Position numbers and translations under genes: made by a program. 64,000 bases of DNA, taken from NCBI GenBank assembly GCA_012839565.1, contig DUMZ01000017.1:55977-119976 (forward strand), given 5' to 3'. A model generated the notes under the pieces. The model saw only the letters and a list, made by a program, of their open reading frames with translations. It did no database searches and was not told the DNA's origin. Position 1 is the first letter of the stretch. Each line of letters opens with the position of its first letter. Of this stretch, positions 18,541 to 27,366 are shown one piece after another. This stretch comes from Anaerolineaceae bacterium (GTDB taxonomy: Bacteria; Chloroflexota; Anaerolineae; Anaerolineales; Anaerolineaceae).

Positions 18541-20253
18541 TTGAAAAAACAAGAATATTTTTTTACAGACAATCCACGCGATAGCGTTGAATTAAGTTTG
18601 GATGATGGCAGGGTCATTACCGGCCCACGCAATGGCAGACTGGAAGCATTCGCTAAAGTGGCCCAAAAAGAGCAGGAAGCCATGATTGTTGGCGTTGTTT
18701 TAGACGGTGTTTTACGCGAATTAACCTACAAGCTTGAACGCGATGGCAAGGGGAGTTTTATTACCATGGCTGATGAAGATGGCGCGCGTATTTATCGCCG
18801 TTCGCTAACCTTTTTGCTTGAACTGGCTTTTAAGCGTTGTTTTGCAAATGGTTTGCTGACGATTGATTATTCCGTTTCTTCTGGTGGCTATTATTGTCAG
18901 GTTGATAATCTGCCCGAATTTGGGCCGGAAAATCTTGCTCAACTTGAGGCCACAATGCGTCAGCTGGTTAAAGAAGATTTACCCTTTGTGCGCGACACGG
19001 TACCCCTGGAAGAAGCTGTTGCCTATTTTACTGAATGTGGTGAGGAAGATAAGGTGCGCTTACTAAAGTACCGCAACCGTCCAGACCTTGTGCTGTATAG
19101 CCTGGGCGAAGTGCGTGACTATCATCATGGTTATATGGTGCCATCGACGGGCTACTTGAAATGGTTTGCTTTGGAGTGGGTCGGTGATGCCTTTATCATG
19201 CATTTTCCGCGTCGTCATAAACCCAACGGGCTCTCCCCAATGACCAAGTACCCGAAATTACTTAAGGCTTTTCAGGATTATGGCGAATGGCTGAGTAAAC
19301 TGGGCATTCCATCTGTGGGCGCCTTGAATGATGCTATCCAAATGGGGCATATTGACGAAGTCATTTTGGTCTCTGAAGCCTTGCACGAGATGCAAATTTC
19401 GAACATCGCGGATCAGATTCAAGAACGACATGACAAAGCCGGTTTGGTTCTGATTGCCGGTCCTTCATCATCAGGAAAAACCACTTTTTCAAAACGTTTG
19501 GGTATTCAGCTTTTAGCGCGAGGCATAACGCCTTTTGCCCTGGAAATGGATAACTTCTTCATTGACCGCGAGAAAACGCCACTGACGCCTGAGGGCGAAA
19601 AGGATTTTGAATCCTTGCGCGCTTTAGACCTTAAACGCTTGAATAAAGATCTGCGGGCTTTGCTGACGGGCAAGAAAGTACAACTGCCGCGTTATGACTT
19701 TTTGAGTGGCTTGAGCGTGGACGGCGAGACCGCCCAATTGAAAAAGGACGACATCATTATTCTTGAGGGTATTCATGGTATGAACCCTGATTTGCTTGAA
19801 GGCATTGGAGCTGAAGAAACCTTCAAGATTTATGTGTCTTGCTTAACCCAACTCAATCTTGACCGGCATAACCGCATATCCACGACCGATACCCGCTTGT
19901 TGCGACGCATCCTGCGCGACTCGCGTGACAGAGGATATTCAGCGGAAGAAACTATCTCTCGATGGGAACAGGTACGCAAGGGCGAAACCCAATACATCTT
20001 CCCATATCAGGAAAATGCTGATGCGATGTTCAATTCCGCTTTGGCTTATGAGCTAAGTGCCTTAAAGCCCCTGGTTGAACCGCTTTTGCGGCAGGTACGT
20101 TTTGGAACACGGGAACATATTGAAGCGAAACGCTTGCTAAAGTTCCTGGAGTGGTTCCTGCCGATTTCAATTGAGTATGTGCCTTCTAACTCACTTTTGC
20201 GTGAGTTTACAGGCGATTCCTTGCTGACAAATTTCTCGGTTTGGGAACATTAA
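18541..20253 (+). CDS. Nucleoside (uridine-like) kinase with TGS/ThrRS-like N-terminal domains
   Basis: 570 residues from a TTG start with GGAG upstream, 15 bp after the amylase gene. The N-terminal 230 residues resemble the TGS and second additional (SAD) domains of threonyl-tRNA synthetase: the LSLDDGRVITGPRNGR beginning and a HHGYMVPSTGYLKWF segment. Residues from about 295 form a uridine kinase/phosphoribulokinase P-loop domain with GPSSSGKT (307-314), EMDNFF and ILEGIHGMN. This architecture is known from bacterial uridine-kinase-related proteins such as those in Thermotoga. The phosphate acceptor is not certain; uridine/cytidine is the default guess. Confidence 0.85.
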   Translation: MKKQEYFFTDNPRDSVELSLDDGRVITGPRNGRLEAFAKVAQKEQEAMIVGVVLDGVLRELTYKLERDGKGSFITMADEDGARIYRRSLTFLLELAFKRCFANGLLTIDYSVSSGGYYCQVDNLPEFGPENLAQLEATMRQLVKEDLPFVRDTVPLEEAVAYFTECGEEDKVRLLKYRNRPDLVLYSLGEVRDYHHGYMVPSTGYLKWFALEWVGDAFIMHFPRRHKPNGLSPMTKYPKLLKAFQDYGEWLSKLGIPSVGALNDAIQMGHIDEVILVSEALHEMQISNIADQIQERHDKAGLVLIAGPSSSGKTTFSKRLGIQLLARGITPFALEMDNFFIDREKTPLTPEGEKDFESLRALDLKRLNKDLRALLTGKKVQLPRYDFLSGLSVDGETAQLKKDDIIILEGIHGMNPDLLEGIGAEETFKIYVSCLTQLNLDRHNRISTTDTRLLRRILRDSRDRGYSAEETISRWEQVRKGETQYIFPYQENADAMFNSALAYELSALKPLVEPLLRQVRFGTREHIEAKRLLKFLEWFLPISIEYVPSNSLLREFTGDSLLTNFSVWEH

Positions 20254-20272
20254 TACTAAATTGATTGCGAGT

Positions 20273-20305
20273 AAAACGCTGGTGTATGATTAGCACCAGC
20301 GTTTT
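20273..20305. terminator. Bidirectional terminator between convergent genes
   Basis: A perfect 12-bp stem (AAAACGCTGGTG / CACCAGCGTTTT) with a 9-nt loop gives a T run on both strands. It serves the nucleoside kinase gene (plus) and the membrane glycosyltransferase-like gene (minus). Confidence 0.9.
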
Positions 20306-20326
20306 GTATTTAAAATTAACTTTAGT

Positions 20327-21919
20327 TTAAGGGTTTTGGTAGTATTGTTCGAATAAATCCTGGCGAATGAAAGCTTTTCCGAAATCATTTTCGTAAAGAA
20401 GAATGTAATTTCTGACCTGGTTATCACGCACTTCGCGATAAAATATACGCGCTGTTTCGAGTTTGTCAGGATTGACGCCTTCCGCTCTCGGGTTGAGATA
20501 GTCTGTGACGCGTTGATTCATCAGCAGCAAAATATCAAAATTTTCTTCCTGGATATACGGGTAATCGAGCATTTCAAATGCGGTATGGAGCTGCCAGGGC
20601 TCACTGTCAAAGGGGATATAAACACGGTAGTCATAGTACACATTCAGGTTTTCATTTCGGGTTGGTTCCAAAACCTGGATGGCTTCGCGGTAGAATTGGA
20701 TGCTTTCGCTGTTTTCTTCCCGCTGAATTTGGGCACTTACGGATTGAACGTTTTGGATGTTGAAGAAAACGACTTGTATAACAACGACAGCTACAAAAAC
20801 CGCGCGGGGGATGTTGAGCCAAAGTTTGTCTTTTTTCCATGTTTTGTCAGGGATAAGCATATAAAGCATTGAGAAGGCGGGAATGGCAGCTGGTAGCCAG
20901 TATTGGTACTTGAAATGTGTGGCGAACAAAACCGTGACAGTCAACGGAACGAACCAACAGAGCAGTAACAGCGATAATTTTTGCTTGTCTTTGTCCAAAA
21001 ATCCTAAGGCAAAGGAAAAAGCAACGGCAATCAGGAAGGGTAAGGTGCCATAAGCGGGTTGAATGCCTGCCCAGGTTGCTGCAAAACCTTTTTCGTAGAC
21101 CAAATTATAGCCAGCAGAGATTTGCGAGAATTCACTATATAAGGTGCGGGCATAGCTGGCAATGCCTTTCAGGGTGAACAAAAACGGGTTCGAAATGACA
21201 AAGGCGATTGCCATGATGATGGCGAAAAGTGACCATTGCCCGACTAGCTCAACAAAACGCCACTTTTTAGCTTTGAGTTGACCTAACAGGATGGGAATGA
21301 TGGCGACAAGGAAAAAGACGCCGATGAGTTTGGTGGCGGTCAGGATACCGGCGAATATCGCGGCGATATAAAAATACTTTCCAAATTTCTGTTCATCTTT
21401 CCACAGGAAAAAGAGCGTGAGCGCGCTAAACAGCATGCATAAACCGTCTGGATGCCACCACATATTGTTGTTGACCACTGCAGGGACTGACAAAAGAATT
21501 AGGTAGAGCAAAATTGACTTGTAGCTGCTAAACTGGTCTTGTATGTATACCAAAATAAGAAGGGCGATTAAGCTGGGTAAAACGCTGATGAATTGTCTTA
21601 TGCTTGCCATGACGAAAGACATATTGTCAATCTGATGGGTCCATCGCGCGACAAAGACAGGGATCGTTGATAATGAAAAGTATGGAAAGCCGTAATGGTA
21701 GAAATCGTAGAGAAAATAGTGTTGTAAAAACGACGGACGGTCTGGTTTGGGGGATGTCATTCTGTCAACAACGGTCCAGGTAGCGTATTCATCTGGCTGG
21801 AAAATATTCACCATGGCTTCATCTGCTGAACCAGCTTTGTTTGGAAAAATGAACACGACAAAAACGGCAACGGTGATGATTGCGAGACTTAAAACAACCC
21901 AAATATTAGCTTTTTTCAT
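20327..21919 (-). CDS. GT39-like polytopic membrane protein (putative glycosyltransferase)
   Basis: 530 residues with about ten hydrophobic segments in the first 400 residues and a soluble C-terminal part. The first extracytoplasmic loop carries FQPDEYATWT, an acidic pair in the position used by GT-C (family 39/PMT) enzymes. Overall layout fits the large bacterial family of ArnT/PMT-like proteins that transfer sugars from lipid-linked donors on the outer face of the membrane. Substrate unknown. There is no ribosome site: TATAAT (21927-21932) ends 7 nt before the ATG, so the mRNA is probably leaderless. Confidence 0.7.
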   Translation of the reverse strand: MKKANIWVVLSLAIITVAVFVVFIFPNKAGSADEAMVNIFQPDEYATWTVVDRMTSPKPDRPSFLQHYFLYDFYHYGFPYFSLSTIPVFVARWTHQIDNMSFVMASIRQFISVLPSLIALLILVYIQDQFSSYKSILLYLILLSVPAVVNNNMWWHPDGLCMLFSALTLFFLWKDEQKFGKYFYIAAIFAGILTATKLIGVFFLVAIIPILLGQLKAKKWRFVELVGQWSLFAIIMAIAFVISNPFLFTLKGIASYARTLYSEFSQISAGYNLVYEKGFAATWAGIQPAYGTLPFLIAVAFSFALGFLDKDKQKLSLLLLCWFVPLTVTVLFATHFKYQYWLPAAIPAFSMLYMLIPDKTWKKDKLWLNIPRAVFVAVVVIQVVFFNIQNVQSVSAQIQREENSESIQFYREAIQVLEPTRNENLNVYYDYRVYIPFDSEPWQLHTAFEMLDYPYIQEENFDILLLMNQRVTDYLNPRAEGVNPDKLETARIFYREVRDNQVRNYILLYENDFGKAFIRQDLFEQYYQNP

Positions 21920-21926
21920 AGCTTGA

Positions 21927-21932
21927 ATTATA
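21927..21932 (-). promoter_or_regulatory. -10 box immediately before a leaderless start
   Basis: Perfect TATAAT on the minus strand with 7 nt to the ATG at 21919; no Shine-Dalgarno and no clear -35 box. Confidence 0.5.
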
Positions 21933-22004
21933 CCTGTTAATCAATGGCAAGTTTATAAGCATAGCAACTTTCTTTTTTAGCAAATTAATTGTTTCTAAAC
22001 GAAC

Positions 22005-22032
22005 AAAAAGCCGCGTTTTAACGCGGCTTTTT
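22005..22032. terminator. Terminator of the aminotransferase operon
   Basis: AAAAAGCCGCG (22005-22015) pairs with CGCGGCTTTTT (22022-22032), with a T run on either strand. On the minus strand it lies 25 bp after the aminotransferase stop. Confidence 0.88.
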
Positions 22033-22056
22033 GCTATCTCTAATCTGGAAAAAGCT

Positions 22057-23283
22057 TTACTTTCCAGCCAAAGCGTTTTTAGCCATGACGGAAATGCGAC
22101 GTACACCCTCGCGAATCTTTTCGGGGTCGCTGGCGCTGAAGTTAAGCCGCATGGTGTTGCGGGGCCCATCAATCGGGTAGAATGGCACACCAGGCACATA
22201 AGCAACGCGCTGTTCAACGGCTTTGGGGAAGAGTTCGAGCGAGTCGCAGCCTTCGGGCAAGCGCAGCCAAAGGAAGAGACCACCAGCAGGGGTCGTCCAG
22301 GTAGTGCCTTCGGGCATGAAGTCTTCAAAAGCCTGGAGCATCGCATCGCGGCGTTCTTTGTAAACGCGTTTGATAAGTTCAATGTGGTCGGGCAGCCAGT
22401 CACCAGCCACAAGTTCGTAGGCGATATACTGGTCGAAGGTCGAGCATTGCAGGTCAGCACCTTGTTTGGCCTGAACCATCTTCTTGATGACTTCTTCGGG
22501 GCCTATTGCCCAACCGATGCGTAAGCCAGGGGCTAAAATCTTGGAGAAGGTACTGGTGTGAATGACATTTCCTTCGAAATTATCTACACCTTTGCGGAAC
22601 TGGCAATCGAGCTTCGCGATTGATGGAAGCATTTCGCCTTCGAAAATCAGCTTGCCGTAGGGGTCGTCTTCAACGATGGGCAGATTGTATTTATGTGATA
22701 TTTCAACGAGCTGTTTGCGTCGTTCAATGGACATGGACACACCCATCGGGTTGTGGAAGTTAGGGAGCACATAAATAAATCTGGGGTCATGTTCCTTGAT
22801 GATGGCTTCAATTTTATCAACTTGCATGCCGTCATCATCGGTCTCAACGGTGACATATTCCGGGCCATAAGCGTTCCAGGCCTGAAGCGCGCCGAGATAA
22901 GTGGGGCTTTCGACAAGCAGTTTATCGCCTTCGTTGACGAAAATGCGACCGATAAAGTCAAGCGCTTGTTGTGAGCCACCGGTGATTTGAATGTTTTGCA
23001 AACCGATATTCACACCGCGTGATCGATAGTCATCAACAAGATACTGGCGCAAGGGGTCATAGCCTTCGGTGGTGCTGTACTGGAGTGCTTTTTGCGGATT
23101 CTCAGTGAGAATTTTCTCGCATGCTTCTTTTACCCGTTCTACCGGGAAAAGTTCACCAGCCGGAAAACCACCACCAAATGAAATGACATCAGGTTGATTG
23201 GTGACTTTGAGCAGTTCGCGGATGAATGAGCTTTTCATCCAAGCGGTACGTTTAGAAAATTTTTCTTCCCATGGATTAGTCAT
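22057..23283 (-). CDS. PLP-dependent aminotransferase, class I/II (2-aminoadipate aminotransferase-like)
   Basis: 408 residues. Fold type I aminotransferase of the LysN/2-aminoadipate/MocR-catalytic-domain group, without an N-terminal GntR DNA-binding domain. Visible: ISFGGGFPAGELFP near the N-terminus, TGGSQQALDFIGR, PNFHNPMGVSMS, VEDDPYGKL (cofactor Asp), and Lys248 in HTSTFSKILAPGLRIGW as the PLP Schiff-base lysine. These enzymes move amino groups from aromatic, branched or aminoadipate substrates to 2-oxoglutarate. It starts 27 bp after the SHMT-GcvT fusion with a GAGGAG site, so the two form one operon, which hints at a role in amino-acid catabolism. Confidence 0.85.
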   Translation of the reverse strand: MTNPWEEKFSKRTAWMKSSFIRELLKVTNQPDVISFGGGFPAGELFPVERVKEACEKILTENPQKALQYSTTEGYDPLRQYLVDDYRSRGVNIGLQNIQITGGSQQALDFIGRIFVNEGDKLLVESPTYLGALQAWNAYGPEYVTVETDDDGMQVDKIEAIIKEHDPRFIYVLPNFHNPMGVSMSIERRKQLVEISHKYNLPIVEDDPYGKLIFEGEMLPSIAKLDCQFRKGVDNFEGNVIHTSTFSKILAPGLRIGWAIGPEEVIKKMVQAKQGADLQCSTFDQYIAYELVAGDWLPDHIELIKRVYKERRDAMLQAFEDFMPEGTTWTTPAGGLFLWLRLPEGCDSLELFPKAVEQRVAYVPGVPFYPIDGPRNTMRLNFSASDPEKIREGVRRISVMAKNALAGK

Positions 23284-23310
23284 AATATGTGTCTCCTCTC
23301 AAACTATTGT

Positions 23311-26300
23311 TTATAAAAATCTTTTTACAATCGTTGCCGTACTGGGAATTGCGACACGATCGCCGTTTACTAGTTCAGCGGGTGGTTTTTGTTGCCACTC
23401 GGGCGCGTTTTGGAAGATGTGGATGTTGGTGCCAGGTTTGCCAACCTTCTTGTCCACATAGGCCTGTCCGGTGAGCATACCATTCTGGTCGATGGCGCAG
23501 CTGGTAACGTAGCCAACAACACGTCCGCGAAGGTCACAAACGGGGTCACCTGGGCGAGCCATACGCACACCTTTTTCGTTGAAGGTAAAGCGTGCCACTT
23601 CGGATTTGCGTTTCTTTTCATATTCCATGCTGGGCGCGCGTCCGATGAACCAGGCAGAGTTGAAGCGGACAAAGGAAATGAAACCTGCGTCGCCAACGGT
23701 AAGGTTGAAGTCACCACCCATTTCGTGTCCGTACAGCGGTAAGCCAGCTTCGGTGCGCAGGGAGTCGCGCGCGGCAAGACCGCAGGCAACCAGGCCATAG
23801 TCCTTGCCTTTTTCCAACAAGTCATTCCAAAGCTGAACGGCATTATCGGGGTGAACGAAGACTTCAAAACCCAAAGCTTCGCCGGTATAACCCGTGCGCG
23901 AGATGATTACCGGGATATTGCCCAAACGACTGTCGCAAAGTTCACCTCTGCCCAGGCGCATAATCTTATGGTCATTGCAGTGGTCGCAAGCCAAACTGAG
24001 CAGAATATCGCGACTGGCTGGTCCTTGGATGGCTAGGGTAACAAATTGATCTTCGCCAGCAGCGGGGTCTTTGAGATTGCGCAAGGTACATTTTCTGCCG
24101 GGGACTTTTACCCATGGTTTTTCAAGGTCAACCAAAACTTCACCATTCTTTACCGCGGTGAGCCAGGCCCAGTCTTTTTCTTCGTTGGCAGCGTTCACAA
24201 CCAGGAGATAGCGGTCTTCATCCCGGCGGTAGATGATAAAGTCATCGATAACCTTGCCGTGGGGGTCAAGGAAGTGCGAATAGACTGATTCGCCGATTTC
24301 CAGGAAGATGGTGTCATTTCCGGAAACAGAGTCCAGGAAGACTGCCGCGTCGGGGCCTTCACACTGGAAGACGCCCATGTGGGTGACATCAAAGAGACCG
24401 GTAGCTTCGCGTACAGCGCGATGTTCTTCCATTACAGAGCTATACCAGACGGGCATATCAAAGCCGGCAAAGGGTACCATCTTGGCGCCCATGGCAATGT
24501 GCGTTTCATGAAGTACGGTGCGTTTGAGTTCTTCGTTTTGGGGTTCTTCCCAAACAAATTCTGGTAAGGCCGATTTGCTGATATCTTTGGGCATGGCGAC
24601 GTACCATGGTTTGTCATCACAAACGCGTTCTCCTTCTTCGATGTATTCTTCTGGTTCAGTGGGCAAAATGGAGATGGGACCAGGAATTCGGATAGCCAAA
24701 TCTTCATCATAGTAGACAAAGCCTGTTGAAATGCCGTTTAGCCAGGTGCCAGCCAGTCCAACTTTCTCCGCGGGGATAGTGAGCTTAAAGACTTTAGGTG
24801 AAACACAAGTGAGAGTCGCGTCAATATCGCCACAAGGTGTATGCATACGGGTGGGTTGGGATTGTCCGGGTTCAAGGGTTTCAATGTCGCTGGTGAGGGT
24901 GTAGTTTAGGAAAGTTCGCACACCTTCGCCAGTAAGCTGGAATGCGCCATAGCCTTTGGCGGGCTGGTCGCTGGCATAGAAGTAATGCGGATAGCCATGA
25001 TGGGTGGGGATTTCGTCCGTTGAAGGTTTGGAATCGGCCAGTTTGCGAACAGCTTCGTTGACCATATTCATGGTGCAGAAGTCCACCTTGGTGCGTGATT
25101 TTTCGCCACTGCGGGCGGGCATGGGATAGGTCTTGGTAGCATCCAAAACCTTGACAATTAAGCCCGCGATTTCTTCCATTTCAGCTTCTCTGAAACCACG
25201 TTGGGTGAGCCATGTTGTGCCCATGCGGATACCCGATGCGGTCAGCGCGGAGCGGTCGCCGGGAACGGTGTTGCGGTTGGTAACGATGCCAACCAGGTCA
25301 AGGATACGCGCGGCGAGATCACCGGTGAGGGGTGTGCCATCGGGACCGGTAAATTTTTTACAGTCGATGAGTGCCATGTGGCTATCGCTGCCACCATAGG
25401 CAACGCGCGCGCCATTTTCTTTAAAGCCCTTAATTAAGGCTTGTGTGTTCTTAAGAGTTTGTTGCTGGAGTTCTTTGAACTCTGGTTTAGTCGCCAGTTT
25501 CAGGGCGAGAGCAAGGGCGGCGATGCTGTTCATGTGGGGGCCACCTTGTTCACCGGGGAAGACACCCTTGTCGATTTCTTCGCCAAGTTCGCGGTCCTGG
25601 GTAATGAGCACCGCGCCACGCGGACCACAAAGGGTTTTGTGGGTGGTGAAGCTCACGATATCCGCGATACCTACGGGCGAGGGAACAACCCCAGCGGCAA
25701 CCAGGCCAGCGATGTGGGAGGCGTCGGCCAGGAAGTACGCGCCGACTTCGTCGGCGATTTCGCGGAACTTTTGCCAGTCGGGAATCCAGGGATAGGAGGT
25801 GTAACCTGCGATGAGAATCTTTGGTTTCACTTCCTGGGCGATTTTCAAAATAGCGTCGTAGTCGAGTCGTTCAGTTTTAGGGTCAACTGTGTAATGATAG
25901 GCATTGTAGACAAGACCAGAGCGGTTCACGGGGGCGCCATGGGTAAGATGGCCACCGTGGAGGAGGTCCATACCCAAAATGGCGTCGCCGGGTTTGAGCA
26001 AGGCGGTAAAAACGGCGGTGTTGGCGGGCGCGCCGGAAAGTGGCTGCACATTGACCCACAGGTCATCAGCGACGTGTCCGTTGGCTGCGAAAAGTTCCGC
26101 GGCGCGACGGCGGGCGAGTGCTTCGAGCATATCAATGTACTCAACGCCTTTGTAATAGCGGGGGTCGCTGTGACGACGATATCTGCCCAGTTGGTAGCCG
26201 TAGTCCATGATGGTTTCTTCGTCCTGATAACGTGTTTCAGGTCGGGGATAACCTTCAGCATAAATGTTTTGGAAAGATGAGCCCAGTAACTTGCGCACAG

Positions 26301-26430
26301 CGAGTGGTGCCATGCTTTCGCTGGGGATCATAATGAGTCGGCGAGCCTGACGTTCGTTCTCAAACTCAACCAAATCGGCGAGATGCTGGTCATAATCTGC
26401 TACGTCTTTTTTGAAAAGAAAATCGGTCAT
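23311..26430 (-). CDS. Fusion of serine hydroxymethyltransferase and glycine-cleavage T protein
   Basis: 1039 residues. Residues 1 to about 455 are a full SHMT: PSESMAPLAVR, a substrate-binding YAEGYPRPETRYQ loop and the PLP lysine Lys265 in SFTTHKTLCGPRGA. Residues about 637-1039 are a full GcvT aminomethyltransferase: MVPFAGFDMPVWY, GLFDVTHMG, GKVIDDFIIYR with the conserved acidic pair, RTGYTGE and GLAARDSLRTEAGLPLYGHEM. Between them (about 475-600) is a degenerate GcvT-like stretch (YGAFQLTGEGVRTFLNYTLT, then GDIDATL). SHMT interconverts serine and glycine using THF; GcvT moves the glycine methylene group to THF. The fusion would place two methylene-THF enzymes on one chain. gcvH/gcvP are not in the window. 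The frame is unbroken, so this is not an assembly join visible as a frameshift. Confidence 0.9.
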   Translation of the reverse strand: MTDFLFKKDVADYDQHLADLVEFENERQARRLIMIPSESMAPLAVRKLLGSSFQNIYAEGYPRPETRYQDEETIMDYGYQLGRYRRHSDPRYYKGVEYIDMLEALARRRAAELFAANGHVADDLWVNVQPLSGAPANTAVFTALLKPGDAILGMDLLHGGHLTHGAPVNRSGLVYNAYHYTVDPKTERLDYDAILKIAQEVKPKILIAGYTSYPWIPDWQKFREIADEVGAYFLADASHIAGLVAAGVVPSPVGIADIVSFTTHKTLCGPRGAVLITQDRELGEEIDKGVFPGEQGGPHMNSIAALALALKLATKPEFKELQQQTLKNTQALIKGFKENGARVAYGGSDSHMALIDCKKFTGPDGTPLTGDLAARILDLVGIVTNRNTVPGDRSALTASGIRMGTTWLTQRGFREAEMEEIAGLIVKVLDATKTYPMPARSGEKSRTKVDFCTMNMVNEAVRKLADSKPSTDEIPTHHGYPHYFYASDQPAKGYGAFQLTGEGVRTFLNYTLTSDIETLEPGQSQPTRMHTPCGDIDATLTCVSPKVFKLTIPAEKVGLAGTWLNGISTGFVYYDEDLAIRIPGPISILPTEPEEYIEEGERVCDDKPWYVAMPKDISKSALPEFVWEEPQNEELKRTVLHETHIAMGAKMVPFAGFDMPVWYSSVMEEHRAVREATGLFDVTHMGVFQCEGPDAAVFLDSVSGNDTIFLEIGESVYSHFLDPHGKVIDDFIIYRRDEDRYLLVVNAANEEKDWAWLTAVKNGEVLVDLEKPWVKVPGRKCTLRNLKDPAAGEDQFVTLAIQGPASRDILLSLACDHCNDHKIMRLGRGELCDSRLGNIPVIISRTGYTGEALGFEVFVHPDNAVQLWNDLLEKGKDYGLVACGLAARDSLRTEAGLPLYGHEMGGDFNLTVGDAGFISFVRFNSAWFIGRAPSMEYEKKRKSEVARFTFNEKGVRMARPGDPVCDLRGRVVGYVTSCAIDQNGMLTGQAYVDKKVGKPGTNIHIFQNAPEWQQKPPAELVNGDRVAIPSTATIVKRFL

Positions 26431-26461
26431 TTATTTACATCCTTGTGATATTTTATTTGGT

Positions 26462-26495
26462 AAAACAAAACCATTTGCCCGCCAGGGACAAATGG
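26462..26495 (-). terminator. Leader hairpin with T tract before the SHMT-GcvT gene (attenuator candidate)
   Basis: On the minus strand a 10-bp stem formed by 26486-26495 and 26471-26480 (one G-T pair, 5-nt loop) is followed by TTTTGTTTT (26470-26462). It sits 32 bp before the start codon, i.e. in front of the gene it would have to pass. Either it attenuates the operon or ends an upstream short transcript. Confidence 0.55.
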
Positions 26496-26512
26496 GATTT
26501 GACATAAGTATT

Positions 26513-26531
26513 ATCTTGTGTGGTACAAGAT
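26513..26531. promoter_or_regulatory. Inverted repeat, operator candidate overlapping a -10 box
   Basis: ATCTTGT (26513-26519) and ACAAGAT (26525-26531) are perfect inverted arms with a 5-bp spacer. On the minus strand GATAAT overlaps the inner edge, so a bound repressor would block the SHMT-GcvT promoter. Confidence 0.4.
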
Positions 26532-26631
26532 CTAAAAATTTGATTATTTTTGTAGCTTGGGTGAATGTACACTTCCATCTATTCTATTGTACCTTAAAGC
26601 TGGCGAAAAACACTGAACTGGATTTATTCTC

Positions 26632-26760
26632 TTGCTGAAGGTTGATTATCGCTTGTGGGTGTTTAGTATTGTTGGTGCTTTAGTCGTGTTAGCTGTTTTC
26701 GGAGATACCGATTTAGAAACATGGGCGAAATTTTTGCAATCTCGCTTAAGTCCCGTATAA
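26632..26760 (+). CDS. Possible 42-residue single-span membrane peptide
   Basis: A TTG-initiated frame with GGA 10 nt upstream encodes a basic-aromatic start (LKVDYRLW), a hydrophobic helix (VFSIVGALVVLAVFG) and an amphipathic end (DLETWAKFLQSRLSPV). The composition looks coding and the topology is sensible. Its TAA (26758-26760) lies within the -10 box of the sigma factor gene, 9 bp before that ATG, so both could be regulated together. No family recognised; it could be a chance frame. Confidence 0.4.
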   Translation: MLKVDYRLWVFSIVGALVVLAVFGDTDLETWAKFLQSRLSPV

Positions 26761-26761
26761 T
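26734..26761 (+). promoter_or_regulatory. Promoter of the ECF sigma factor gene, leaderless
   Basis: TTGCAA (26734-26739), 16 bp, then perfect TATAAT (26756-26761). Only 8 nt separate the -10 box from the ATG at 26770, so the transcript should begin at or next to the start codon. Confidence 0.65.
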
Positions 26762-26769
26762 AAAGTGTT

Positions 26770-27336
26770 ATGCAAGATGAAATTGACCCCATCAATGAGG
26801 TTGAACTCATTGATAAAGCCAAAAAAGACCCCGAAGCTTTTGGGCAACTTTACGATCGCTATGTCGTGCGTATTTATAACTATATTTATTATCGCGTCAG
26901 CAACACAGACGATGCTGAAGATTTGACCGCAAAGGTGTTCTTTAAGGCTTTGGATAATATCGGGAAATACAGACACATGGGCTTGCCTTTTTCTGCCTGG
27001 CTGTATCGTATCGCGCATAATCAGATTGCTAATTTCCATCGGGACCGTTCGCGGGTGAAAGAAATCTCGATTGATGATTTGGTTCTGTCTGATGCTGGAA
27101 CGAAACCATCACCCGAACGTGCAACCCAAATGAACGAAGAACAAAAGGCTTTACTCAATTTGATGAACACTTTAAGCCCACAAAAACGGGATTTGATTGT
27201 ACTTAAATTCGTGCATCGCTTGAGTAACGCGGAAATCGGAAAGATATTTGGCAAGTCCGAAGGCGCGATTAAAAGTTTGTATCATCGGACTTTGCTTGAA
27301 TTACGCGACTTAGTGGAAAGGTATGACCTTTCGTGA
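26770..27336 (+). CDS. ECF-type RNA polymerase sigma factor
   Basis: 188 residues. Region 2 (AFGQLYDRYVVRIYNYIYYRV, then AEDLTAKVFFKAL and FSAWLYRIAHNQIANFHR) and region 4 (LSPQKRDLIVLKFVHRLSNAEIGKIFGKSEGAIKSLYHR) are intact with a short linker, the two-domain form of extracytoplasmic-function sigma factors. It would redirect RNA polymerase to a stress regulon. The following gene is a likely membrane partner. Target promoters cannot be predicted; its own promoter is of the housekeeping type. Confidence 0.92.
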   Translation: MQDEIDPINEVELIDKAKKDPEAFGQLYDRYVVRIYNYIYYRVSNTDDAEDLTAKVFFKALDNIGKYRHMGLPFSAWLYRIAHNQIANFHRDRSRVKEISIDDLVLSDAGTKPSPERATQMNEEQKALLNLMNTLSPQKRDLIVLKFVHRLSNAEIGKIFGKSEGAIKSLYHRTLLELRDLVERYDLS

Positions 27337-27366
27337 AACGAAAAAGCTTGAAAGGTGTTTGTTAGT

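Noticed and set aside
25441..26280. 279-codon plus-strand frame opposite the SHMT-GcvT gene
   Set aside because: It mirrors the coding strand of a well-conserved SHMT domain and has no family features or ribosome site.
26431..26769. Glycine or THF riboswitch before the SHMT-GcvT gene
   Set aside because: I could not recognise either consensus; only a hairpin-T tract and a palindrome are evident.
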